A DNA stretch of 64,000 nucleotides from Mucilaginibacter dorajii (lineage in GTDB: Bacteria > Bacteroidota > Bacteroidia > Sphingobacteriales > Sphingobacteriaceae). This document shows, piece by piece, positions 50,379 to 58,761 of the stretch. Position numbers and translations under genes: made by a program. The stretch is taken from positions 1 through 64,000 of the forward strand of contig NZ_JANTYS010000014.1 in assembly GCF_024808255.1 (NCBI RefSeq). The letters are read 5' to 3'. Position 1 is the stretch's first letter, and each line of letters opens with the position of its first letter. Under the pieces are notes generated by a model. That model saw only the letters and a program-made list of their open reading frames with translations, did not search any database and was not told the origin of the DNA.

Positions 50379-50897
50379 ATGGTTAACGAAAGAATAAAAT
50401 TAATACAGGGCGACATTACCAAAGTCAACGCTGATGCTATTGTTAACGCTGCTAACACCTCGTTATTAGGTGGTGGCGGTGTTGATGGTGCCATACACCG
50501 CGCCGGCGGTAAAGCCATACTGGAGGAATGTATCCAGATCCGCAACCGGCAGGGCGGCTGCAAAACCGGCGAAGCAGTGATTACTACCGGTGGTAATCTG
50601 CCTGCTAAATACGTAATCCATACCGTTGGGCCGGTTTATAATAACGGCAGTAAAGGAGAGGATGGTTTGCTGGCTTCTGCCTATTTAAACAGCCTGAAAT
50701 TAGCTGCCGAAAATCACCTGGAAACTATCGCGTTCCCCAATATCAGCACGGGTATTTATCATTTCCCTAAAACGAAAGCCGCCGCCATTGCCATCAAAAC
50801 AGTTCAGGATTTTTTAGCGGAGAATGGGACTGTTAAGCAGGTGATCTTTGTATGCTTTGATGATGAAAATTGTGGGATTTATAAGGGGATGCTGTAG
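50379..50897 (+). CDS. Macrodomain protein (O-acetyl-ADP-ribose deacetylase-like)
   Basis: The 172-residue protein is a stand-alone MacroD/YmdB-type macrodomain: IKLIQGDITKVNADAIVNAAN, the substrate loop LLGGGGVDGAIHRAGG and the phosphate loop NISTGIYHFPK. It hydrolyses O-acetyl-ADP-ribose or removes ADP-ribose from acidic residues. The ATG at 50379 is preferred to the GTG three bases earlier. It lies 6 bases after the EncFtn-like gene. Confidence 0.92.
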   Translation: MVNERIKLIQGDITKVNADAIVNAANTSLLGGGGVDGAIHRAGGKAILEECIQIRNRQGGCKTGEAVITTGGNLPAKYVIHTVGPVYNNGSKGEDGLLASAYLNSLKLAAENHLETIAFPNISTGIYHFPKTKAAAIAIKTVQDFLAENGTVKQVIFVCFDDENCGIYKGML

Positions 50898-50907
50898 GTG
50901 TACCAAT

Positions 50908-51004
50908 GTCATGCCGAACTTGTTTCGGTCATCCCCACAGGACAGGTAGTCATCATGCTGAAGACCTTGCTAATGGGATGACCGAAACGAGTTCGGCTGA
51001 ATGA
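50908..51004. repeat. GTCATGCCGAACTTGTTTCGG palindrome
   Basis: GTCATGCCGAACTTGTTTCGG (from 50908) pairs with CCGAAACGAGTTCGGC (ending near 50998), enclosing the shared middle text CCCCACAGGACAGGTA. It lies between the macrodomain gene and the convergent gene at 51027. Confidence 0.75.
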
Positions 51005-51026
51005 TTAATGATAATTACTCGCTCCG

Positions 51027-51530
51027 CTATTTAAACATTTGAAGCACTTCTTCGGCATTTTGATCGCCAATGAGGATCAGGTCGTGGGTTGCAGTTTTAT
51101 TGTAAGGCGTTTCCGGCGATTCGATCATGATCCTGCCGCTTTGAGGGTAATAGCCCATTCCCCATTTTGGTTGGGTATTGATAAAAACGGTTTTAACGTC
51201 CTTTCGCCTGATGATGAAATTTTGTTTGTCGGTATCAATAAATTGATCATTCCCCATGTTCTTATCCAAATACTTTTCTGCTTTCTTTTTGCTTACATAA
51301 GCTTCCGGATTGTGCATTACATCGCGAGGAATACTTGTGCCAATACCAAAATTGGGCTGCACGGTGATATAGCCGTTTACTTTGGCACCCATGATGAGGC
51401 TATCGTTAATGGTTATCTCATAAATACAGTTCGACATCCCTTTGTATTCCATCGCTATAAAACGACCTGATTTTGCTGTAGTATCGGCAGGATGCTGGTT
51501 TAAAAAGAATAATAGTAAAAGTAGTTTCAT
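51027..51530 (-). CDS. Hypothetical secreted protein
   Basis: The 167-residue protein starts with a short hydrophobic leader (MKLLLLLFFLNQHPADTTA), so it is probably exported. The mature part has alternating strands (YEITINDSLIMGAKVNGYITV, DKQNFIIRRKDVKTVFIN). No family or catalytic motif was recognised. It stands alone between the macrodomain gene and the GH3 gene. Confidence 0.55.
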   Translation of the reverse strand: MKLLLLLFFLNQHPADTTAKSGRFIAMEYKGMSNCIYEITINDSLIMGAKVNGYITVQPNFGIGTSIPRDVMHNPEAYVSKKKAEKYLDKNMGNDQFIDTDKQNFIIRRKDVKTVFINTQPKWGMGYYPQSGRIMIESPETPYNKTATHDLILIGDQNAEEVLQMFK

Positions 51531-51702
51531 TGAGCAGGTATTTAAGTCAAATATACATCTTCATCAATTATCACCTTGAAATAATAGCACCAAACAAATC
51601 ATGCTAATCAAAAGCTCCCCCTTCAGGGGGCTGGGGGCCTCTACATCCTCCCTACATTGTAACACCTTAGTGTTATTTATACAATGCATTATTTTATTCT
51701 CT

Positions 51703-51710
51703 TATATTTG
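51703..51710 (+). promoter_or_regulatory. -7 promoter element of the GH3 gene
   Basis: TATATTTG matches TAnnTTTG exactly, 24 bases before the ATG at 51735. An AACAC/GTGTT dyad at about 51661-51674 stands near the -33 to -50 region and may be an operator. Confidence 0.55.
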
Positions 51711-51734
51711 AAATACTAACCGCAATTCATCTAC

Positions 51735-54152
51735 ATGAGAAAAAAATATTACCTGCCACGCGTATGCGCGGCATCGGCGCTGTTGACTATGCTGGCCTTG
51801 CAGTCATCGGCACAACAAAAAAATATTTACCATAAAGGCTGGATAGATTTTAACAAGAACGGCAAAATGGATTTGTTTGAAGATCCCTCACAAACCATTG
51901 AAAAACGAGTTGCCGATCTGTTAAGCCAAATGACCATTGAAGAAAAAACCTGCCAGATGGCCACCCTTTATGGCTACAAACGGGTTTTAAAAGACGAAAT
52001 GCCTATCCCCAATTGGAAAAACGAGATCTGGAAGGATGGCATAGCCAACATTGATGAGGAATTAAATAACCTCACGTCGCATACGGATGATGCGCCTACG
52101 CAGTATTCCTTTCCGTTCAGCAAACATGCCTCGGCAATTAACACCATTCAAAAATGGTTTGTAGAAGAAACCCGGATGGGTATCCCCGTTGATTTTACAA
52201 ACGAGGGGATTCACGGCCTAAATCATGACCGTGCTACGCCGTTACCGGCGCCTATAGGTATTGGCAGTACCTTTGATAAGCAACTGGTGCGCCAGGCCGG
52301 CCAAACGGTTGGTCGCGAAGCACGGGCTTTGGGGTATACCAACGTTTACGCGCCCATTCTTGATCCCGCCCGCGACCAGCGTTGGGGTCGTGTAGTTGAA
52401 TGTTATGGCGAAGACCCTTTCCACATTGCCGAAATGGGTAAGCAAATGGTTTTAGGCATGCAGGAAGAAAACATTGCCTCGACGCTTAAACACTTCGCGG
52501 TATACAGCGTTCCAAAAGGCGGCCGGGATGGCAGTGCCCGTACCGATCCGCATGTGGCACCGCGGGAAATGTACCAGGTGTACTTGTATCCTTTCCGCAG
52601 GGTAATCCAGGAAGCACATCCCATGGGCGTAATGAGTAGTTATAACGATTGGGATGGCGTCCCCATTACCGGTAGCTATTACTTTTTAACACAGCTGTTG
52701 CGCCAGCAGTTTGGCTTTAACGGCTATGTAGTAAGCGATAGCGAAGCGGTAGAGTTTTTATACTCCAAACACCACGTAGCTGCCGATTACAAAGAGGCCG
52801 TAAGGCAGGCGGTTGAAGCGGGACTTAACGTGCGCACCAACTTTACCATGCCGCAAACTTTCATCTTGCCGCTGCGTGAGCTGATCAAAGAAAACAAGAT
52901 CTCGATGAAGGTGATCGATTCGAGGGTGGGAGACGTACTGCGGGTAAAAATGCGCCTGGGCTTGTTTGACAGCCCTTATGTTAAAGATCCGAAAGCGGCC
53001 GATAAATTGGTGCATACCGCCGATGATGAGGCAATGTCGCTTAAAATGAACCGCGAATCGATGGTATTGCTAAAAAATGAGGGGAATTTGTTGCCGCTTG
53101 ATTTGAAAAAAACGCCAAGGATTTTAGTTGCCGGCCCGCTGGCTACCGAAACTAATTATGCGATTAGCAGGTACGGCCCGTCGCATAATCCGATAACTAC
53201 TGTTTTAAAAGGAATTCAGGATTATGTTGGCGATAAAGGTGTTGTTGTTAACGCAAAAGGATGCGATATAGTAGATGCCACCTGGCCCGAAAGTGAGATC
53301 ATTGAAACACCTTTAACGGATAAAGAACAGATAGAAATTAATAATGCCGTAACCCAGGCCAAAAATGTAGATGTGATTATAGCCGTTGTGGGCGAGGATG
53401 TGGATAGGGTAGGCGAAAGTCTGTCGCGTACAGGTTTAAATCTTCCTGGCCGCCAATTAAAGCTGATACAGGCCTTGCAAGCTACGGGTAAGCCGGTGGT
53501 TATGGTGATGATAAACGGGCAGCCGCTTACCATCAACTGGGAAAACAAATACGTGCCTGCTATTTTAGAGGCCTGGTTCCCCAGCGTACAAAGCGGCCGT
53601 ATAATTGCCGAAACCTTGTTTGGCGACAATAACCCTGGCGGCAAATTGCCTATCACGTTCCCTAAAACTACCGGACAAATTGAATTTAATTTTCCGTTTA
53701 AGCCCAACGCGCAAGCCGGGCAGGGTGGACAAAACAGCTGGGGCAAAACCAGCGTGAACGGTGCATTATATCCATATGGTTTTGGGTTAAGCTACACCAC
53801 ATTTGAATATAGTAACCTAATAGTATTACCAGAGAAGGAGAACGCCCAGGGCGATGTGCAGGTAAGCGTTGATGTTACTAATACAGGCGCACGTGCCGGC
53901 GATGACGTGGTGCAGCTTTATCTTAAAGACGAAATAAGCAGTGTTACCACCTACGAGTATGACCTGCGCGGCTTTGAGCGTGTAAACCTTAAACCTGGCG
54001 AAAAAAAGACCATACAATTTATCCTGCACCCCGATGATTTGGCCTTATTGGATAAAAATATGAACTGGACTGTTGAGCCCGGTAAATTTATGGTGATGAT
54101 AGGTAACTCATCTGAAGATATTAAGTTGAAAAAGGAATTTGAAGTACAATAA
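51735..54152 (+). CDS. Secreted glycoside hydrolase family 3 enzyme
   Basis: The 805-residue protein has a signal peptide (VCAASALLTMLALQSSAQQ) and an EF-hand-like DFNKNGKMDLFED near residue 40. The GH3 TIM barrel follows (KHFAVYSVPKGGRDG; nucleophile Asp in GYVVSDSEAV), then the alpha/beta sandwich (VIIAVVGEDVDRVGE) and a C-terminal Fn3-like domain (VSVDVTNTGARAGDDVVQLY). Family members cleave terminal beta-glucosyl, xylosyl or arabinosyl residues. The exact sugar cannot be told. It is a single gene with its own promoter-like element and terminator. Confidence 0.93.
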   Translation: MRKKYYLPRVCAASALLTMLALQSSAQQKNIYHKGWIDFNKNGKMDLFEDPSQTIEKRVADLLSQMTIEEKTCQMATLYGYKRVLKDEMPIPNWKNEIWKDGIANIDEELNNLTSHTDDAPTQYSFPFSKHASAINTIQKWFVEETRMGIPVDFTNEGIHGLNHDRATPLPAPIGIGSTFDKQLVRQAGQTVGREARALGYTNVYAPILDPARDQRWGRVVECYGEDPFHIAEMGKQMVLGMQEENIASTLKHFAVYSVPKGGRDGSARTDPHVAPREMYQVYLYPFRRVIQEAHPMGVMSSYNDWDGVPITGSYYFLTQLLRQQFGFNGYVVSDSEAVEFLYSKHHVAADYKEAVRQAVEAGLNVRTNFTMPQTFILPLRELIKENKISMKVIDSRVGDVLRVKMRLGLFDSPYVKDPKAADKLVHTADDEAMSLKMNRESMVLLKNEGNLLPLDLKKTPRILVAGPLATETNYAISRYGPSHNPITTVLKGIQDYVGDKGVVVNAKGCDIVDATWPESEIIETPLTDKEQIEINNAVTQAKNVDVIIAVVGEDVDRVGESLSRTGLNLPGRQLKLIQALQATGKPVVMVMINGQPLTINWENKYVPAILEAWFPSVQSGRIIAETLFGDNNPGGKLPITFPKTTGQIEFNFPFKPNAQAGQGGQNSWGKTSVNGALYPYGFGLSYTTFEYSNLIVLPEKENAQGDVQVSVDVTNTGARAGDDVVQLYLKDEISSVTTYEYDLRGFERVNLKPGEKKTIQFILHPDDLALLDKNMNWTVEPGKFMVMIGNSSEDIKLKKEFEVQ

Positions 54153-54199
54153 AGCTGAAAGCCGAAGGCAGAAAGCTTAAAGCAGAATTTAAAATTTGG

Positions 54200-54233
54200 A
54201 GACTTGCGGATGATTTTTTCGCAAGTCTTTTTT
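54200..54233 (+). terminator. Rho-independent terminator after the GH3 gene
   Basis: AGACTTGCG and CGCAAGTCT pair around GATGATTTTTT, followed by a T-run. Just before it, 54153-54186 carries AAAGCCGAAGGCAGAAAGC repeat text also seen around 24.7 kb. Confidence 0.8.
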
Positions 54234-54246
54234 GTAATATTGAGGT

Positions 54247-54693
54247 ATGATAGAGGATATGCATTTAAACGATTCATGGGCTGCCGGTGAGTTTTATACT
54301 GACGATTTGCCCGTATTAATCAGATATAGGCCGCACCTGCAAAATTTTGCGGAGACCGGACTTTATCAGTACCGGATGGATATTATTTGGGAATATGAGC
54401 CCGATACCGAAGCATTACTGCCAGACAGTGCCACGCTTGCCCTGATGAAGGAGGTAGAGGACGCATTGGTTTCCGTAATGGAAGAAGATAACCAAACAAT
54501 ACTGGCTTTTGTTATTACTGGCGATAATGAAAGATGGTGGGCATGGTATACCACAGATGTTGATATCGCTGGCGAAAGGTTAAATATTGCTTTGGCAAAG
54601 TTTGATCCGCTACCTATTACTATTGTTTCCAATGATGACCCGGATTGGGACGAGTACACGGGGGTGCTGGAGGATTTTAGTGAAGAAGAATAG
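54247..54693 (+). CDS. DUF695 domain protein
   Basis: The 148-residue acidic cytosolic protein matches DUF695: LPVLIRYRPHLQNFAETGLY at the start, then ILAFVITGDNERWWAWYTTD. No reaction is known for the family. No signal peptide. It starts the short series DUF695-VOC-lipoprotein on the plus strand, but gaps are too wide to prove co-transcription. Confidence 0.75.
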   Translation: MIEDMHLNDSWAAGEFYTDDLPVLIRYRPHLQNFAETGLYQYRMDIIWEYEPDTEALLPDSATLALMKEVEDALVSVMEEDNQTILAFVITGDNERWWAWYTTDVDIAGERLNIALAKFDPLPITIVSNDDPDWDEYTGVLEDFSEEE

Positions 54694-54767
54694 AGCATAA
54701 TTATGGATTGCGATACACCTTAGCTCTGCCATAAGTATATCATTGATCAGGCAATAATGGAAATACC

Positions 54768-55190
54768 ATGATTACATCAACCCAACAAATTATACCCATG
54801 CTATCCTATGAGGATGGCGTGGCCGCTATGGAGTGGCTTTGTGAAGTATTCGGTTTTACCGAAATAACCCGCATGACCACCGGGCAGGGGCGACTTGCCC
54901 ACGGTGAAATTGCCATGAGGGATAGCTTGGTAATGCTTGCCGAACCAACTCCTGATTACCAAAGCCCTAAACACCATATTGAGAATTGTGCTATAGCTGC
55001 TAAAGCATACCAAGTTCCTTATATTATTAACGGCGTTTTAGTTTATGTAGATGATGTAAAAGCGCATTTTGTGCATGCTAAGGCAACCGGCGCAACTATA
55101 CTATCTGAACTTGAAGAAGGTTACCCAGGTAGTCGCTATCGTGCCGCCGATCTCGAAGGGCAGCGATGGATGTTTATGGAAAAAAAATGA
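54768..55190 (+). CDS. VOC family (glyoxalase/bleomycin-resistance fold) protein
   Basis: The 140-residue protein has two beta-alpha-beta-beta-beta modules: IIPMLSYEDGVAAMEWLCEVFGF at the start and ILSELEEGYPGSRYRAADLE near the end, finishing RWMFMEK. The fold binds a metal or small ligand; members are dioxygenases, isomerases or binding proteins. The specific role is unknown. Confidence 0.87.
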   Translation: MITSTQQIIPMLSYEDGVAAMEWLCEVFGFTEITRMTTGQGRLAHGEIAMRDSLVMLAEPTPDYQSPKHHIENCAIAAKAYQVPYIINGVLVYVDDVKAHFVHAKATGATILSELEEGYPGSRYRAADLEGQRWMFMEKK

Positions 55191-55205
55191 TCATTAACCT
55201 TAATC

Positions 55206-55727
55206 ATGAAACACCAAAATAGCATATTGATTATATTGCTGGCAACGCTTGCGGCATGCTCATCTGCTGAAAAAAAAACGCCGCAAAGAAAAACACATAA
55301 ACGTATTTCAGCTTCCGAAAAAAGCATCACTGCTAAGCTTCAGTTTGCGCAAAAAGCTAACCTAATTACCGGAGATACCTTCACTGTTGACTCTTTAGCG
55401 GCAGTGATTACAATTTTGGATGCTGCCGAAATACAAAAACGCCACAAAGCATCAAAGGATGACGAGTTTTATACCGGTGCCGATGACCAGATGTTTTATA
55501 TGTCTGAAGCGCAAACCTATCTTAAAAAACAGCATCTCAAAATTGTAGATGTTCCACCGGGTTATAAATACCTGCAATTCAGGCAGGCAAGCGGCGTAAT
55601 ACACAAAATTAAACTGGATACCGTTGCATTTATATCCAATTTGTATTTTTTCGATCCCCATAAAAAGCTGCACAATGTCGATGTAACGGATGTAGAAGGC
55701 GAGTATAAAAAGTATTTTGGCAAATAG
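55206..55727 (+). CDS. Hypothetical lipoprotein
   Basis: The 173-residue protein has a lipoprotein signal (NSILIILLATLAAC, Cys18) followed by a Lys-rich linker. The rest (LITGDTFTVDSLAAVITILDAAEIQ; HKIKLDTVAFISNLYFFDP) is not recognised. It starts 15 bases after the VOC gene, so it is likely co-transcribed with it. Confidence 0.65.
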   Translation: MKHQNSILIILLATLAACSSAEKKTPQRKTHKRISASEKSITAKLQFAQKANLITGDTFTVDSLAAVITILDAAEIQKRHKASKDDEFYTGADDQMFYMSEAQTYLKKQHLKIVDVPPGYKYLQFRQASGVIHKIKLDTVAFISNLYFFDPHKKLHNVDVTDVEGEYKKYFGK

Positions 55728-55850
55728 CTTCCTCTCCAGTGATATGATGAAAAAGCAAATGGACTGAATAATCTAAATTCTTCTTCTAAAATTCTATAAC
55801 CCCCATCTACAAAATATTATAACCTATATTACCATTCTGTTAAGTTTGTT

Positions 55851-55858
55851 TATTTTTG
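55851..55858 (+). promoter_or_regulatory. -7 promoter element of the ROK gene
   Basis: TATTTTTG is an exact TAnnTTTG match in the 254-base gap before the ROK regulator. It implies a leader of about 115 bases. Confidence 0.45.
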
Positions 55859-55981
55859 CCAATTAATCAGCCAGTTAAAAACCGTAATATTTACAGTTGT
55901 ACTTTAATACTTTATTTATATTTTTATAAACTTTAAAGACTTATATTAGGTCTTTTAAAATCATTAACTATTAATTATTGA

Positions 55982-57208
55982 ATGGAACCCGAAAATAAAG
56001 GTATCAAGGGCAGTCAGCTAAAAAACATGATCATTAAACGGCTTTACTTTAATAAAGCCATGTCATGCGCCGGACTGAGCGATTTGTTTGACAAAAGTAT
56101 TCCATCAATAGCCAAAGCCGTAAATGAACTAATGCATGAGGGCTTTGTGGTTGAGCATGGCTACGCTCCTTCAAGTGGTGGCCGCAGGCCGCTTATGTAC
56201 TCGGTTAAAGCCAATGCCATGTACATCCTTGCTGTGGCACTTGATCAGCTTACAGCCCGTATCCAGTTGTTTGATCTACAGAATAGCCCCGTTGCAGACA
56301 TGCTTACTTTTGAGCTGAAACTGCTTAATAACGCCAACGCTTTAACCATCCTTACCAACCAGATCAATAGCTACATTAAAGACTCTGGCATAGCAAAGGG
56401 CAAGATAGCCGGTATCGGTATCGGTATGCCCGGTTTTATCAACGTAACCGAAGGTATTAACTATACCTATCTTGATGCAAACGGAAGCCTTACAGCTTAC
56501 CTTACCGAACATACGGGCATTACAACCTATATCGATAACGATTCGAGCTTAATAGCCCTTGCCGAGCAGAAGTTTGGCATAGCCAAAGCCCAAACCGAAG
56601 TAATGGTGATTAACCTGGGCTGGGGTATAGGCCTGGGGATGATCGTAAATGGTAAACTGTTTCGCGGCCATACCGGTTTCGCGGGCGAGTTAAGCCACAT
56701 CCCCTTATCTGAAGATGGCTCTCTTTGTGAATGCGGTAAACGTGGTTGCCTTGAGGCTGAAGCATCGATGCTGGTGGTTGCTCAAAAAGCTATAGAAGGC
56801 ATTAAACAGGGGCGTATAACCAGTTTAAAACATAATACAAACGATCATTCCAAACTGATGGGCGATGCCCTGTTAGATGCCGCCAATAACGGCGATCAGT
56901 TTGCGATAGAACTGTTATCAGATGCAGGCTACAAAATAGGGAAGGCCCTGGCCATCCTTATCCATATCATGAACCCGGCTACTATAGTATTAAGCGGTCG
57001 CGGAGCAAAGGTTGCTAAAATACTAATGGCACCTATTCAGCAGGCGCTACACAAATATTGTATACCCCGTTTATCTAAAGGGACCGAGCTGTTGGTATCA
57101 GAACTTGGCTTTGATGCCGAGTTAATCGGCGCCGCGGTATTGGTAATGGAAAACTTCGATAAATCGGTAAAAGCCAAAGTAAGTAAAGCGACTAAGACGA
57201 TAGCCTAA
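55982..57208 (+). CDS. ROK family transcriptional regulator
   Basis: The 408-residue protein has an N-terminal winged helix (residues about 10-80: AGLSDLFDKSIPSIAKAVNEL, a NagC/XylR-like helix-turn-helix). The ROK ATPase/sugar-kinase-like domain follows, with the signature zinc motif CECGKRGCLEAEAS and IGIGMPGFINVTEG. Family members repress sugar genes until a sugar or sugar-phosphate binds. The GH3 gene 1.8 kb upstream is a possible target, by proximity only. Kinase activity is unlikely but not excluded. Confidence 0.88.
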   Translation: MEPENKGIKGSQLKNMIIKRLYFNKAMSCAGLSDLFDKSIPSIAKAVNELMHEGFVVEHGYAPSSGGRRPLMYSVKANAMYILAVALDQLTARIQLFDLQNSPVADMLTFELKLLNNANALTILTNQINSYIKDSGIAKGKIAGIGIGMPGFINVTEGINYTYLDANGSLTAYLTEHTGITTYIDNDSSLIALAEQKFGIAKAQTEVMVINLGWGIGLGMIVNGKLFRGHTGFAGELSHIPLSEDGSLCECGKRGCLEAEASMLVVAQKAIEGIKQGRITSLKHNTNDHSKLMGDALLDAANNGDQFAIELLSDAGYKIGKALAILIHIMNPATIVLSGRGAKVAKILMAPIQQALHKYCIPRLSKGTELLVSELGFDAELIGAAVLVMENFDKSVKAKVSKATKTIA

Positions 57209-57315
57209 TTTTAATTTGAGGATTTGAAAATTTGAGAATTTGAAGATGCTGTTATATAGCCTGTTTAAATTTATTTCAAAAATATTTTTATACACTTCGT
57301 TGAGCACCTATACAC

Positions 57316-57645
57316 CCGTCATTGCGAGTTATAAAATCCGGCGGACTGTGAAGGTGGGGATGACAAAGCGAATTAAAACCCAATGTCATGCTGAACTTGT
57401 TTCAGCACCCCACTCGCTAAGTGTACTTCATGCGGAAAACCTGTCCTGTGGGGTCCTGAAACAAGTTCAGGATGACTTCCGTTTTTATAACTTGTCATGG
57501 GTAGGTACGAAGCAATCCCCGATTTACAGAGTCGCTGTGCAAATCCGCCCTGTAATTGGGGATTGCTTCGTTCCTCGCAATGACATAGCTTTATGTTGTC
57601 ATTCCACCTTCAGAATTTCGCGAAATTTTACAACTCGCAATGACG
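57316..57645. repeat. Mosaic repeat island 5
   Basis: Modules in order: GTCATTGCGAGTTATAAAATCCG (57318 on), GTCATGCTGAACTTGTTTCAG paired with CTGAAACAAGTTCAGGATGAC (57385-57476), AACTTGTCATGGGTAGGTAC with GATTGCTTCGTTCCTCGCAA (57490-57585), then TTCAGAATTTCGCGAAATTT (about 57609). An open frame of 169 codons across it is an artefact of these repeats. Confidence 0.75.
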
Positions 57646-57741
57646 ATCTTTTTATTTTTAAACAGGCTCATAATAAAACTTTAGTTTTCGGATGGCGAGG
57701 TTCATTTTCAAATTTTCAAATCCTCGAATTTTCAAATAATT

Positions 57742-58593
57742 CTAAATAAATACCCTCCCCGAATACTCCATAGCTTCCTTGAATTTGTCCATATTAAGCC
57801 CTATGGGCTCGTTTTGTGATTGGAGATAACCTAATAGGCTTTCTGTTGCGATATTGCCTGTAAGATCGTCTGCGGCCATGGGGCAGCCTCCATAGCCCCT
57901 GATTGCTACATCAAATCGTTTGCAGCCACTTTTATAAGCAGCATCTATTTTAGGTTGCCAGGTATCTGGTGTGCTGTGCAGATGGATGCCAAATTCAGCC
58001 TGCGGAAACTGCCGGCAAAGTTCAGGATAAATATCACCGATCTGCGCTGCTCCGGCAATGCCAATGGTGTCAGCCAAAGCGATGTTATGAATACCTTCGT
58101 TAACTAACTTCGCTGTCCACTCATGAATAATACCCGTGCTCCAGTCATCTCCGTAAGGGTTACCAAAACCCATCGAAAGATAAACCAACAGTTTTTTATG
58201 ATGCTTAACAGATAGCTCCTGCATCCGTTTTACATTATCAAAAGCCTGTGGGAGGGTGGTGTTGGTGTTGCGTAGCTGAAAAGTTTCTGATATCGAAAAC
58301 GGATAACCCAGGTAGGTGATCTCCTCGTGTTTAACCGCATCTTCGGCACCACGATAGTTGGCTACTATGGCCAACAGTTTAGATTGCGTGCTACTCAGAT
58401 CAAGGTTATTCAAAACTTCGGCAGTATCCTGCAATTGTGGGATGGCCTTAGCAGATACAAAGCTCCCAAAATCGATAGTATCAAAACCAACCTGCAAAAG
58501 CAGGTTAATATAAGCCGCTTTAACATCGGTTGGGATAAAATGAACTATCCCCTGCATAGCATCGCGCGGGCATTCGGTTATTTTTATAGTCAT
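57742..58593 (-). CDS. Hydroxymethylglutaryl-CoA lyase
   Basis: The ATG whose complement ends at 58593 gives 283 residues; the longer frame is encoded by a dispersed repeat and is rejected. It is a DRE-TIM-type lyase: KITECPRDAMQGI (catalytic Asp/Arg), GIHLHSTPD (metal His pair) and the signature loop RGYGGCPMA with its catalytic Cys. It splits HMG-CoA to acetoacetate and acetyl-CoA, the last step of leucine breakdown. No other leucine-degradation gene is in the window. Confidence 0.9.
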   Translation of the reverse strand: MTIKITECPRDAMQGIVHFIPTDVKAAYINLLLQVGFDTIDFGSFVSAKAIPQLQDTAEVLNNLDLSSTQSKLLAIVANYRGAEDAVKHEEITYLGYPFSISETFQLRNTNTTLPQAFDNVKRMQELSVKHHKKLLVYLSMGFGNPYGDDWSTGIIHEWTAKLVNEGIHNIALADTIGIAGAAQIGDIYPELCRQFPQAEFGIHLHSTPDTWQPKIDAAYKSGCKRFDVAIRGYGGCPMAADDLTGNIATESLLGYLQSQNEPIGLNMDKFKEAMEYSGRVFI

Positions 58594-58640
58594 GAGTTTT
58601 GAGTGATGAGTTTTGAGTTTAGGCCTCAAATCTCAAAATC
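58594..58640. repeat. TTTTGAGTGATGAG dispersed repeat
   Basis: The text TGAGTTTTGAGTGATGAGTT, repeated within itself, is the same family as 21721-21777. It forms the immediate upstream region of the HMG-CoA lyase gene. Confidence 0.55.
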
Positions 58641-58696
58641 AAAGTTCTGAATTATTTATTTATAACTCAAAACCATATAGATGACACATGTGTTCA

Positions 58697-58761
58697 CTCA
58701 CTACTCACTACTCACTACTCACTACTCACTACTCACTACTCACTACTCACTACTCACTACT
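58697..58761. repeat. Heptanucleotide tandem repeat (CTCACTA)9
   Basis: Nine exact copies of CTCACTA run from 58697 to 58759, and the next bases CT begin a tenth. The array touches the stop codon of the NADH dehydrogenase gene (complement 58760-58762). Copy number is likely to vary among strains by slippage. Confidence 0.9.

Noticed and set aside
28976..57645. Possible CRISPR arrays because of recurring palindromes
   Set aside because: Copies are kilobases apart, vary in length and have no regular spacers; no cas genes are present.
57240..57749. 169-codon open frame
   Set aside because: Translated repeat modules; no promoter, no family likeness, and the same peptide pieces appear in the 29 kb artefact.
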